Positions 9,866-18,055 of a stretch of DNA of 39,621 nt are shown piece after piece; position 1 is the stretch's first letter, and every line of letters starts with the position of its first letter. Position numbers and translations under genes: made by a program. The stretch covers positions 1-39,621 of the forward strand of contig JAAYFG010000069.1 in the NCBI GenBank assembly GCA_012728335.1, read 5' to 3'. This stretch comes from Tissierellia bacterium (GTDB lineage: Bacteria; Bacillota; Clostridia; Tissierellales; Peptoniphilaceae). The notes below the pieces were generated by a model that ran no database searches, was not told the DNA's origin, and saw only the letters and a program-made list of their open reading frames with translations.

Positions 9866-10098
9866 ACTTCTCCTTTCTTAAAATATATGCAACGATTATT
9901 CACTCATACAGTATACATGTTTTATTTATTCAGGTCAATACATTTATACCAAATCTAGTATAGATTAGAAGTAATATACTTCATAAATCAATCTATTTTA
10001 CATATTAACCAGCTAAATAATCCAATTTTTGCATATATTTAATTCCGTGGTTCCACAATTTAAATCGCTAAAATAACCTAATCTTATTCTTTAAGATA

Positions 10099-11385
10099 TT
10101 AATTATTCACTTTTATAGTTAGTGTAACGACAGTCTCTACATGTGGTGTCATAGGGAACATATCAAAACTTTGCACGTCTATTAATTCATAATTACCCAA
10201 TAATACATCCAAATCTCTTGCTAAAGTCGTTGGGTTGCAACTTACATATACAATGTTTTTAGGTTTAACTTCTAGTAATGAATCTAATACTTTTGAATCA
10301 CAACCAGATCTAGGAGGGTCTATAATCACTTTATCATACACTCTGATATCTTTAATTGCATCCCCAATATCACCTAGTATAAATTCAGTATTATCTATTC
10401 CATTGAGGAATGCATTAGTTTTTGCATCAGCTATTGCTGACTCAGATAGTTCAATTCCAAATACACTCTTTGCTTCTTTAGAAACCATCATGCTAATAGT
10501 TCCTATTACACAGTATCCATCAACTATCCTATCTTCACTTTTTATATCCAATTGACTTACGGCATAATTGTACATCTTTGCTGTTTGTTCTCTATTAACT
10601 TGAAAAAATGAATTAGGAGATATTAGGAACTTATATCCATTTATCTCATCATAAAAATCTTCTCCATATAATTTAATGAACTTTTTGCCGTAATGATACC
10701 TAGGATTTGTATTGATATTGTGATATATAACTTCTACATCACACTCTATTAAATCTTCCAAAATATCCAATATTTCTAATTCAACATTTTTATCAGTAAC
10801 TAGTATAAGCATTTTCTTACCAAGAAAATTATCTCTAATTCCTATCATTTTTAGTTTTTTTACTAGTTTCGAGGATTTCAAAACACCGACTATATTCATA
10901 GTACCTTTTGGTTCGTAATATTCACGTTCAATTTCAACAACATCGTTTGAACTCTTTTTCATATAGCCTATCCTACCATTTTTAACGCTTAATTGAATAT
11001 TGTTCCTATAGTTATCACAATTATCCATACCAATAATCTGGTTAACTTCTACACCTTTTAGTCTTGTAAATTTTTCAATATTCTTCTTAACTAAGCTCTC
11101 CTTATACTCTTTTTGAGCTTCATAAGCATAATTCCATAGGCTAAACCCTCCTATTTGAGATAAATAATTTGATTCTTCCATTATTCTATTTTCAGAAGGT
11201 TTAATTATCTCTATTAGTTTGCCTATGCCATAATTTTTCTTAAGTTTAATGATTTCCGTCTTTACGATATCGCCAATTAGCGCTCCATCTACAAAAACTA
11301 TGAAATCATCAATTTTCCCAACGCCTTGGCCATCATGAGAAAAATCTACTATACTAACTTCTAAATATTCACCAATTTTATACAT
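10099..11385 (-). CDS. rlmD: 23S rRNA/tRNA uracil-5-methyltransferase family (RlmD/TrmA-like), lacking Fe-S cysteines
   Basis: 428 residues, ATG start behind TAGGGATGAG. A TRAM-like domain occupies about residues 1-60, followed by a central domain and a C-terminal SAM-dependent methyltransferase fold. The IIDPPRSG motif (354-361) and VSCNPTTLARDL (381-392, nucleophile Cys383) are diagnostic of the RlmC/RlmD/TrmA family, which methylates carbon 5 of uridine in RNA. Two features are odd. The usual N-terminal Fe-S cysteine motif (C...CGGC) is replaced around residues 71-83 by ESNYLSQIGGFSL, and the later ECP cysteine is replaced near residue 156 by EYYEP. The SAM motif I, usually DLYCGxG, reads DGYCVIG (289-295). 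The protein may have become Fe-S independent, or its activity or target may have changed. Symbol given at family level only. Confidence 0.8.
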   Translation of the reverse strand: MYKIGEYLEVSIVDFSHDGQGVGKIDDFIVFVDGALIGDIVKTEIIKLKKNYGIGKLIEIIKPSENRIMEESNYLSQIGGFSLWNYAYEAQKEYKESLVKKNIEKFTRLKGVEVNQIIGMDNCDNYRNNIQLSVKNGRIGYMKKSSNDVVEIEREYYEPKGTMNIVGVLKSSKLVKKLKMIGIRDNFLGKKMLILVTDKNVELEILDILEDLIECDVEVIYHNINTNPRYHYGKKFIKLYGEDFYDEINGYKFLISPNSFFQVNREQTAKMYNYAVSQLDIKSEDRIVDGYCVIGTISMMVSKEAKSVFGIELSESAIADAKTNAFLNGIDNTEFILGDIGDAIKDIRVYDKVIIDPPRSGCDSKVLDSLLEVKPKNIVYVSCNPTTLARDLDVLLGNYELIDVQSFDMFPMTPHVETVVTLTIKVNN

Positions 11386-11499
11386 CTCATCCCTACTTTT
11401 CTATTATTTAACCTATTTACTATTATAATACAAATAGCTCATTTTGTAATTAATATATACTTCGAATATTTATTAATAATTTTGATATCAATATAAGTT

Positions 11500-11606
11500 A
11501 GAAAGACTAAAAATGGGTAAATCATTTATGATAGATATTTTACCATTTAGATTGTTAAATGACAAGCGAAAGTGGTGCATTTTAGGATACCGAAGGTATT
11601 TTTTTC
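11500..11606 (+). promoter_or_regulatory. Structured 5' leader with terminator-like hairpin upstream of the symporter
   Basis: The segment before the DAACS symporter shows three successive hairpins. The first pairs AAATGG..TAAA with TTTACCATTT. The second is an AAATG/CATTT stem that contains a GAAA loop (CGAAAG). The third is ATACC-GAA-GGTAT (11587-11599), which runs into seven T residues (11599-11605). The last looks like an intrinsic terminator only about 30 bases before the start codon, which suggests attenuation or a riboswitch-type leader. It does not match any riboswitch consensus I know. Ligand unknown. Confidence 0.4.
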
Positions 11607-11637
11607 TGTAGTTGATTAAATTTAGGAGGTGTTTATT

Positions 11638-12843
11638 GTGAAAAAAGAAGGTTTTTTTAGTAGTTTATTATTCAAATTAGTAATTGCAATTATCTTGGGA
11701 ATCGGAATCGGATTAATTGCAAACGAGTCAGTAATTATGGTAATCGATGTAGTTAAAAATACATTGGGAGGGCTTATTAGCTATGTTGTGCCATTAATTA
11801 TTTTAGGTTTTATTGCTCCTGCGATAGTAAGTTTAAAAGAAAGTGCAGGCAGAATACTATCAACAACTTTAATTATTTGTTACGCATCCTCTGTTGGTGC
11901 AGCTATTTTTAGTATGTTTGCAGGGTACGCAATTATACCACATCTAAATATTGCTACAAATGTTGGTGCTGGTAAAGAACTACCTGAAGCTATTTTCAGT
12001 TTGTCTATTGATCCAATTATGCCAGTTATGACAGCATTAATAACTGCAATATTAATAGGTTTAGCAGTTATTTGGACTAAATCTGAAGCTTGGGAGAAAC
12101 TATTACTAGAATTCAACAATATCGTTTTAGCCATAGTAAATAAAGTTGTTATAGCATTATTGCCACTATACATAGCTACATCCTTTGCAGTTTTAGGTTA
12201 TCAAGGTACAATCCTTAACGAATTACCTGTTTTCTTAGCTGTAATCATTATAGTTATAATAGGACATTATATTTGGTTAGCACTACTTTATTCTATAGGT
12301 GGAGCTCTTTCTAAAACAAACCCTGTAGAAGTTTTAAAACACTACGGCCCGGCATATGTAACTGCATTAGGTACAATGTCCTCTGCAGCAACTCTTTCTG
12401 TTGCGCTTAATTCAGCAAGTAAAGCAAAAACATTAGATCCTAGAATAAGAGATTTTGTAATACCTCTATGTTCTAATACACATTTATGTGGTTCTGTACT
12501 GACAGAAACATTTTTCGTTATGGTCGTCTCACAAATACTATATGGAAAAATACCTCCAGTTTCCACTATGATAACTTTTGCTATGTTATTGGGTATATTT
12601 GCCATCGCAGCTCCTGGAGTCCCTGGAGGTACAGTTGTGGCTTCGCTAGGGCTAATTATATCTGTACTTGGGTTCGATGATACAGGAACTGCATTGATGC
12701 TTTCAATTTTTGCACTTCAAGACAGTTTCGGTACTGCTTGTAATATTACAGGCGATGGTGCCATAGCGCTTATGGTTACTGGCATTTTCAAAAAAGTTCC
12801 AGGTCGAGATGGAAATCCAGAATATCATCCAGAAATACAATAA
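11638..12843 (+). CDS. DAACS-family dicarboxylate/amino acid:cation symporter
   Basis: 401 residues from the GTG at 11638. This start is preferred over the GTG at 11629 because 11629 overlaps the AGGAGG (11624-11629), leaving eight bases to 11638. The protein is almost entirely hydrophobic. It carries the family signatures GTMSSAATLSVAL (the serine-rich re-entrant hairpin 1 region) and NITGDGAIAL in the last core helix (the cation/substrate-binding region), with PGVPGG in between. Family members import glutamate, aspartate, serine/threonine or C4-dicarboxylates with Na+ or H+; which one is used here is not visible. The gene stands alone on the plus strand and has a strong terminator shared with the convergent cvfB. 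Confidence 0.88.
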   Translation: MKKEGFFSSLLFKLVIAIILGIGIGLIANESVIMVIDVVKNTLGGLISYVVPLIILGFIAPAIVSLKESAGRILSTTLIICYASSVGAAIFSMFAGYAIIPHLNIATNVGAGKELPEAIFSLSIDPIMPVMTALITAILIGLAVIWTKSEAWEKLLLEFNNIVLAIVNKVVIALLPLYIATSFAVLGYQGTILNELPVFLAVIIIVIIGHYIWLALLYSIGGALSKTNPVEVLKHYGPAYVTALGTMSSAATLSVALNSASKAKTLDPRIRDFVIPLCSNTHLCGSVLTETFFVMVVSQILYGKIPPVSTMITFAMLLGIFAIAAPGVPGGTVVASLGLIISVLGFDDTGTALMLSIFALQDSFGTACNITGDGAIALMVTGIFKKVPGRDGNPEYHPEIQ

Positions 12844-12848
12844 AAATT

Positions 12849-12884
12849 AAGAGTGACTTAGTTGATTCTAAGTCACTCTTTTTA
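12849..12884. terminator. Shared bidirectional terminator (symporter / cvfB)
   Basis: Perfect 13-base arms (12849-12861 and 12868-12880) around a 6-base loop. A T run follows on the plus strand, and AATTTTTATT follows on the minus strand. It lies between two convergent stop codons and touches the cvfB stop (12882-12884). Confidence 0.85.
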
Positions 12885-13715
12885 TTTAAGTGTCGTTTTA
12901 TATGGTCCAGGGACAATATCTCCCTCTTTATATAGTTTCCCTACTGCTCTCTTAAAAGCAGATTTAGTAAGTCCGGTCATCTCTTTGATATCCTCTGGAG
13001 AAGATTTATCACCGATTCCAATCATTCCACCATTGTCTTCAAGTATATCTAAGATTATTTCAGAATCTTCGTTCATTTGTCTATATGCTTTTTCTCTTAA
13101 ACTAAGGACTAATTTTCCGTCATCATTTACATTTTTTACTCTCGCTTCTATGGTTTCACCTAAATCAAAGATACCTTTTATTTCCTCTTTCGGAATCATT
13201 GCGTCGTACTCTTCGTCAACTGCAACAAAAATTCCATGCTCTCGATTTATACTGTAAATAGTACCTGTAACTATATCATCTTTTTTATATGGTGAATTGT
13301 CTTTCAATGAATTTCTTATCATCATAGACGCTGCTAATCTATCAGTTTTATCTACATATATTCTCACTAGATAATTTTTGCCAACTTCTACACTTCCTAT
13401 AGTTTCAGAAAATGGCATAAGTATGTCTCTTTCTAATCCAATATCCATAAATGCACCGATTTTAGTATTGCTCTTTACTTTTAAATGTACTAATTGCCCT
13501 ACTTGCGCATATGGTTTCCTTACAGTAGAAATAAGTCTGTCTTCCGAATCTCTATATACGAAAACTGAAATTTTATCTCCTGGTTTTGAATTTGATGGGA
13601 TTTCCTTAGTAGGAAGGAGTATATCCACATCATCTTTTTCTGCAGTATTTAAATATGCACCGGGTTTTGTGATTCTTTGAATTACAAGTTCTTGCATCTT
13701 TCCAACTTCTATCAT
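12882..13715 (-). CDS. cvfB: CvfB/YitL-type S1-domain RNA-binding protein
   Basis: 277 residues, ATG start with AAAGGAG. It has the layout of the CvfB family: three S1-like OB folds (about residues 1-65, 66-140 and 141-212, including QLVHLKVKSNTKIGAFMDIG and DDIVTGTIYSINREHGIFVAV) and a C-terminal winged helix (about 225-277, TGLTKSAFKRAVGKLYKEG). In Staphylococcus this protein binds RNA and affects virulence gene expression; elsewhere its role is poorly known, so here only RNA binding is claimed. The gene is monocistronic and convergent with the symporter. Confidence 0.85.
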   Translation of the reverse strand: MIEVGKMQELVIQRITKPGAYLNTAEKDDVDILLPTKEIPSNSKPGDKISVFVYRDSEDRLISTVRKPYAQVGQLVHLKVKSNTKIGAFMDIGLERDILMPFSETIGSVEVGKNYLVRIYVDKTDRLAASMMIRNSLKDNSPYKKDDIVTGTIYSINREHGIFVAVDEEYDAMIPKEEIKGIFDLGETIEARVKNVNDDGKLVLSLREKAYRQMNEDSEIILDILEDNGGMIGIGDKSSPEDIKEMTGLTKSAFKRAVGKLYKEGDIVPGPYKTTLK

Positions 13716-13765
13716 TTTGTTCTCCTTTCATTTATTGAAAACTTCTCGTAGTCCTAATTACTCTT

Positions 13766-13794
13766 ATTATATTCTATTAATCTATTTTATAAAA
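13766..13794 (-). promoter_or_regulatory. Promoter of cvfB
   Basis: Minus strand TTTTAT (13794-13789), a 17-base spacer and TATAAT (13771-13766). The start codon is 50 bases downstream. Confidence 0.5.
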
Positions 13795-13945
13795 CTAATT
13801 CACAATAATAATGCTATTCGCTCTTATACATCGCTAAATAAGTGTATCACAAATCGTTGATTTATCCAATAATAATCGTCTTTCTGTTAGATATTATTAA
13901 AATTCAAGAAAATGGATATATATAGATTAGAACGGAGGTTATGAT

Positions 13946-14239
13946 ATGAGAATTATTGAAAATATGTCTGATAATATGCTACTACTATTTAGAACAAATT
14001 CATGTGCGATTTGTGATATGATGACTGAAAAATTAGAGACTTTCCTAGAAGATAAAGATATTGATATAAGAATAGTTCAAATTAGTGAAGAACCAGCACT
14101 TAAGGGTCAGTATTTAGTGTTTACTGCTCCAACACTACTATATTTGAAAAACGGTGAAGAAGTATTTAGAGAAGCTGGCTTTTTCGACTTCAATAAATTA
14201 GAACGAATGCTTGAAAACGAGTTGAATCAAGGAAATTAA
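13946..14239 (+). CDS. Small thioredoxin-fold protein with CxxC motif
   Basis: 97 residues, ATG start with GGAGG. The thioredoxin motif is at the expected position near the N-terminus (NSCAICDMM, Cys20 and Cys23 by count). The cis-proline segment TAPTLL follows at about residue 60, then the C-terminal strand LYLKNGEEVFREAGF. No signal peptide is present, so it is cytoplasmic and probably a thiol-disulfide reductase or monothiol donor. CAIC is not the classical CGPC, so redox potential and partner cannot be inferred. It is monocistronic, with a terminator directly after the stop, and convergent with the helicase gene. Confidence 0.82.
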   Translation: MRIIENMSDNMLLLFRTNSCAICDMMTEKLETFLEDKDIDIRIVQISEEPALKGQYLVFTAPTLLYLKNGEEVFREAGFFDFNKLERMLENELNQGN

Positions 14240-14266
14240 AAAACTTCGCTTAAATGCGAAGTTTTT
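14239..14266. terminator. Shared bidirectional terminator (thioredoxin / helicase)
   Basis: Eleven-base perfect arms (14239-14249 and 14256-14266) around a 6-base loop, A-rich on the left and T-rich on the right. The hairpin therefore ends in U residues in either direction. It sits between two convergent stop codons. Confidence 0.85.
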
Positions 14267-14267
14267 C

Positions 14268-15950
14268 TTATCTTCTTGGATTTTTTGATCTCTCTACAGA
14301 AACTTTATTCCCTTTTATATGCTTATTATCAAGTTTTTTAATAGCTTGATCCGCTGCTTTACTCTCTACTTCTACAAATGTAAATTTGTCGTAGATTTCA
14401 ATTTGCCCTACTTCTTTTGAAGTCAGCCCAGCATCATTACATAGTGCTGAAAGAATATGTCTTGGAGTTACTCCACTCTTTCTTCCAATATCTATATACA
14501 GTCTTGAAGAGTTAGACACTCTCTTGCTTCTTTTTTGTCCATCTCTTGCATCACGAGGATTTCTATCATTTCTATTACGATTTCTATCTTTGCCCTTGTT
14601 TTTATTGTTGTCTACACCGTCAATTTCAGTGTATTCATCAGATTTATTTTCTTGATTGAAAAGTTTTATTGCTGCAGCTGCAATTTCTTTTATTGCGATA
14701 TCTTCAGTTTCTAAAACTTCTACAACTTCTAATTGTCTAGTTAAATCTTCTTCTTCAATAATTCTTCTAAGCTCATCAACTATTCTTGAGCTTTGTCTTT
14801 CTCTAATGTCTTTTAGTGTAGGAAGCGGTCTTCTTTCAATGTCAGTTTTCGTATATCTTTGAATTCCCATAAGTGTATTGAAATCCCTATTGGTTACGAA
14901 ACTTATTGCTGTACCTTTTCTACCAGCCCTTGCTGTTCTTCCTATTCTATGAACATAGTACTCATTGTCCTGTGGCATATCGTAGTTCACTACTAAATCC
15001 ACATCATCTACGTCAATTCCTCTTGCTGCAACGTCTGTAGCAACTAGTACTTCTATATTACCTTTTCTGAATTTATCCATTACAATATCTCTTTGAACTT
15101 GCTTCAAATCCCCATGAAGTCCATCAGCGAAATATCCTCTACCTTGTAGTTCTCCTGTTAATTCATCAACTTTTTTCTTAGTATTACAAAATACTACTGT
15201 TAATTTTGGATCGTATATGTCTAAAACTCTAGCAAGTACTTCAGTTTTTACACCAGATTTCAAGTCAAAATAAAATTGATTTACTTTTGGAACTGTAAGT
15301 TCTTTATTTACCACTTTTACAACTTCAGGATTCTTTTGATATCTCTTTGCAAAATCCATTATCTCTCTTGACATAGTTGCAGAGAAAAACAGTGATTGTC
15401 TCTCTTGTGGAACATCTTTTAATACTAGTTCAATATCATCTCTAAAACCCATATCGAACATTTCATCTGCTTCATCTAGAACAAACATCTGTATATTTCC
15501 AGTTTTAAGTGTTCTTCTGTTAATATGGTCAATTACTCTACCTGGTGTTCCAACTACTATCTGAACGCCTTTTTTAAGACCTCTTATCTGTCTTTCTATC
15601 GGTTGTCCACCATAGATTGGTAATACCATTACATCTCTCTTGTACTTTGCTAGCTTAGTTATTTCTTTTGATACTTGTATACAAAGTTCCCTAGTTGGAC
15701 ATAATACCATTGCTTGAATAGATTTGTCGTTAGGATTAACTTTTTCGACAATTGGAATACCAAAAGCAGCCGTCTTCCCCGTTCCTGTTTGCGCCTGACC
15801 GATTACATCCAGTCCTTCCATCAAATAAGGTATTGCTTGTGCTTGGATTGGCGATAATTCCTCAAATCCCATATCAGAAACAGCGTCGATTACCTCTTTT
15901 GACAGATTAATACTTTGAAATTTTTCTAATTTCATTAATAATTTTTCCAT
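14268..15950 (-). CDS. deaD: DEAD-box RNA helicase, DeaD/CshA type with DbpA-like RNA-binding domain
   Basis: 560 residues. All core helicase motifs are present in order: Q motif (FEELSPIQAQAIP), motif I AQTGTGKT (53-60), PTREL, GTPGRV, DEAD (159-162), SAT, ATDVAARGIDV and HRIGRTARAG. A basic Arg/Asn/Asp-rich linker near residues 455-480 leads to a C-terminal RRM-like DbpA domain (about 485-555), as in DeaD/CsdA and YxiN-type proteins. The family remodels RNA in ribosome assembly, RNA decay and cold adaptation. The first ATG is used although its GGAAGG lies very close; the second in-frame ATG (codon 6) is possible but too far from that site. The gene has its own promoter and a very short leader. 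Confidence 0.92.
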   Translation of the reverse strand: MEKLLMKLEKFQSINLSKEVIDAVSDMGFEELSPIQAQAIPYLMEGLDVIGQAQTGTGKTAAFGIPIVEKVNPNDKSIQAMVLCPTRELCIQVSKEITKLAKYKRDVMVLPIYGGQPIERQIRGLKKGVQIVVGTPGRVIDHINRRTLKTGNIQMFVLDEADEMFDMGFRDDIELVLKDVPQERQSLFFSATMSREIMDFAKRYQKNPEVVKVVNKELTVPKVNQFYFDLKSGVKTEVLARVLDIYDPKLTVVFCNTKKKVDELTGELQGRGYFADGLHGDLKQVQRDIVMDKFRKGNIEVLVATDVAARGIDVDDVDLVVNYDMPQDNEYYVHRIGRTARAGRKGTAISFVTNRDFNTLMGIQRYTKTDIERRPLPTLKDIRERQSSRIVDELRRIIEEEDLTRQLEVVEVLETEDIAIKEIAAAAIKLFNQENKSDEYTEIDGVDNNKNKGKDRNRNRNDRNPRDARDGQKRSKRVSNSSRLYIDIGRKSGVTPRHILSALCNDAGLTSKEVGQIEIYDKFTFVEVESKAADQAIKKLDNKHIKGNKVSVERSKNPRR

Positions 15951-15970
15951 CCTTCCTTTTGTCTTTGCTT

Positions 15971-15999
15971 ACTATACCACGTATCAGGGAAAATAACAA
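15971..15999 (-). promoter_or_regulatory. Promoter of the DEAD-box helicase gene
   Basis: Minus strand TTGTTA (15999-15994), 17-base spacer, TATAGT (15976-15971), only 20 bases before the ATG at 15950. The mRNA leader would be roughly a dozen bases, just enough for the ribosome binding site. Confidence 0.65.
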
Positions 16000-16039
16000 A
16001 TGATTTTTTTGCATATTATAGTAGGAAATTGAAAAAAAT

Positions 16040-16069
16040 AAAATCCGAAGAGTAAATTCTCCGGATTTT
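16040..16069 (-). terminator. Intrinsic terminator of the SDR gene
   Basis: Twelve-base arms (16040-16051 and 16058-16069) with one mismatch around a 6-base loop. On the minus strand the hairpin is followed by TATTTTTTT. It starts about 20 bases after the stop at 16089. Confidence 0.85.
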
Positions 16070-16088
16070 ACACTACATTTATTTCATT

Positions 16089-16850
16089 TTAGAACGATGT
16101 CCAACCACCGTCAGCTACTACTATTGAGCCATTCATAAAACTTGCTTCATCACTTATAATAAACGCCATTACATTAGCAATTTCTTCTGGTTCAGCAAGT
16201 GCAGGTAAAACATCTACACCTTTCATAAGTTTTTGAAGTACACTCATGTCAGGGTCTCCAACTTTAGTTCCTATTTCAGTCTTTATTGAACCTGGAGCAA
16301 TGGCATTACATCTGATACCTTGATCTGCATATGTTATTGCAATATTTTTAGTCATACCTACTACAGCGTGTTTACTAGCAACGTATGAAACTCCACCTCT
16401 ACCACCGTATAGTCCACCTACTGATGCAGTGTTTAAAATATTGCCTTTGGTTTCTTGTTCCAGCATTATTGGAAGAATTTTCCTGATTAACTTCATAGGT
16501 CCAGTTACGTTTACATCAAAACATCTATCCCAAATTTCATCGGTTACATTTGTTACAGATTTATAATCGTCCAAAACACCTGCGTTATTAACTAATACAT
16601 CTATCTTTCCATATTTATCTAAAACATATTTTATCATCTCATCTACTTTTGCATCATCTGTAACATCTAGAGCAACACCGTCTACTAGACCTGGCAAGTC
16701 TTTAGTTTCTTCTTCTAATTCCACTAATTTGTCTTGTCTTCTTGCAAGAGCTATTACCGTTCCGCCGTCTTGAGCGAATTTTATAGCTGCTGATTTACCT
16801 ATTCCAGAGCTAGCACCTGTCAAAACTATTACTTTATCTTTTAATTTCAT
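16089..16850 (-). CDS. Short-chain dehydrogenase/reductase (classical SDR)
   Basis: 253 residues, ATG start with GAGGAGGG. Classical SDR features are all present: TGASSGIG cofactor motif (11-18), DV near residue 62, NNAG (88-91), and the catalytic triad Ser143, Tyr156 and Lys160 in YVASK. The ARR motif after strand 2 (residues 36-38) hints at NADP preference. The C-terminal AFIISDEASFMNGSIVVADGG is typical of FabG/BKR-like and sugar or alcohol dehydrogenases. The substrate cannot be told. The gene is monocistronic with a good terminator; nothing nearby suggests a pathway. Confidence 0.88.
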   Translation of the reverse strand: MKLKDKVIVLTGASSGIGKSAAIKFAQDGGTVIALARRQDKLVELEEETKDLPGLVDGVALDVTDDAKVDEMIKYVLDKYGKIDVLVNNAGVLDDYKSVTNVTDEIWDRCFDVNVTGPMKLIRKILPIMLEQETKGNILNTASVGGLYGGRGGVSYVASKHAVVGMTKNIAITYADQGIRCNAIAPGSIKTEIGTKVGDPDMSVLQKLMKGVDVLPALAEPEEIANVMAFIISDEASFMNGSIVVADGGWTSF

Positions 16851-16945
16851 ATCATATCCCTCCTCGGAAAATATATACCCCTTTAGCGATTTAAAATACT
16901 CAAGTTAATGCAATTTTACAATTTACTTTTCCTCAGCTTCACTCT

Positions 16946-17566
16946 TTAATAATCTTCTACATCGAAAACTCTATCTTTGTAATAGTATTTTCTATCTTCA
17001 TCCGTTATTTCTCTTATAACCCTACAAGGATTCCCAACAGCGACTACGTCATTCGGTAAGTCACATGTGACAACACTCCCTGAACCAACTACTACATTAT
17101 TTCCAATATTTACTCCTGGATTTACTACGACATTTCCTCCAAGCCATACATTATCGCCAATTGTGATCTTATGCCCACTTTCATAACCAGAATTTCTACT
17201 ATCTGGATGAATTGGATGATTTGCTGCATAAATCGCCACATTTGGTCCAAACATTACATTATCACCTATAATAACTGGTGCAGTGTCAAGTATTACACAA
17301 TTGAAATTTGTATAAAAATTTTCTCCAACATGAATGTTTTTGCCATAATCAGTAAAAAAAGGAATATTGACTTTCAATTTTTCACCAGTGCTCCCTAGTA
17401 TTTCCCTTATAAGTCTATCTCTTTCCTCTATGTTTTCGGGCTCTAAATGATTGTATTTATGTAATAGCTTTTTGTTCTCTAGCCTTTCGTTTACCAACTG
17501 ATTTGTAATATCGTCAGATCCTGGTTTATAAGGCAGTCCATTTAACATTCTCTCTCTTATGTTCAT
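16946..17566 (-). CDS. maa: Maltose/galactoside O-acetyltransferase (hexapeptide repeat family)
   Basis: 206 residues. A Mac domain (about residues 4-60, ERMLNGLPYKPGSDD) precedes the left-handed beta-helix of hexapeptide repeats (about 75-190, for example ITIGDNVWLGGNVVVNPGVNIGNNVVVGSGSVV). The catalytic His of the NHPIHP motif is His117. The family acetylates sugars such as maltose, glucose or galactosides using acetyl-CoA; the true acceptor is uncertain. The ATG overlaps the stop of the upstream SRPBCC gene by four bases (ATGA), so the two are translationally coupled. GGAGAAG inside the end of the upstream gene serves as ribosome binding site. Confidence 0.88.
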   Translation of the reverse strand: MNIRERMLNGLPYKPGSDDITNQLVNERLENKKLLHKYNHLEPENIEERDRLIREILGSTGEKLKVNIPFFTDYGKNIHVGENFYTNFNCVILDTAPVIIGDNVMFGPNVAIYAANHPIHPDSRNSGYESGHKITIGDNVWLGGNVVVNPGVNIGNNVVVGSGSVVTCDLPNDVVAVGNPCRVIREITDEDRKYYYKDRVFDVEDY

Positions 17567-17970
17567 ACTTCTTCTCCTAGTTTTTTCTTTAAGTCTCTGA
17601 TATAAATTTTCTGTTCCATCTTCATGTTTATGGACATATATGACATCAATTCTGTTAATTTATCAGTCATCTCAATTTTTTTATAGATTTCTATAGTTGT
17701 CCCATCACTTTTTTCTTTAAGTTTAGCAACCCATTCGCCGGTAAATTTATCATGAAATATATTAAGTCTGTACTCTTCATAAGGAATTTTGTCCACTATA
17801 ATAAATACAGTTTTATTCCCACTTTTATGGTATTCAATAAATTTTGTTTCATCTACGATTTCAATTTTTTCTAAATCACTACGCCAAGAATAGTCCTCCT
17901 TATTAGTTATTACTTCCCAAACACTTCGAGGACTAGATTTCAAATTAGCAAAAATATTGGCCTCTCTCAT
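17563..17970 (-). CDS. SRPBCC (START/Bet v 1-like) family protein
   Basis: 135 residues from the ATG at 17970. A longer frame runs up to 18015, but GGAGGTG lies five bases before 17970, which fixes the start. The N-terminal region ANIFANLKSSPRSVWEVITNKEDYSWRSDLEKIEIV is typical of SRPBCC/polyketide-cyclase-like small-molecule-binding folds, followed by alternating strands and a C-terminal long helix. No catalytic residues can be named. Such proteins bind hydrophobic ligands in a deep pocket. It is translationally coupled to the maa-like acetyltransferase, which suggests a shared process. Confidence 0.75.
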   Translation of the reverse strand: MREANIFANLKSSPRSVWEVITNKEDYSWRSDLEKIEIVDETKFIEYHKSGNKTVFIIVDKIPYEEYRLNIFHDKFTGEWVAKLKEKSDGTTIEIYKKIEMTDKLTELMSYMSINMKMEQKIYIRDLKKKLGEEV

Positions 17971-18025
17971 AATACACCTCCATTTATCCACTTGTTTCAT
18001 TAGATTAATACCCAATATATAGAAA

Positions 18026-18053
18026 ATAGTGACTGAAATTAATCAGTCACTAT
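18026..18053 (-). terminator. Intrinsic terminator of topB
   Basis: Perfect 11-base arms (18026-18036 and 18043-18053) around a 6-base loop, followed on the minus strand by TTTTCT. It begins three bases after the topB stop and probably ends the whole 24454-18056 gene series. Confidence 0.8.
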
Positions 18054-18055
18054 CT

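Noticed and set aside
11560..11606. Glycine-riboswitch-like CCGAAGG in the symporter leader
   Set aside because: The required GAGAG and CTCTGGCAAA-type partners are missing; CCGAAGG here is just the small terminator-like hairpin.
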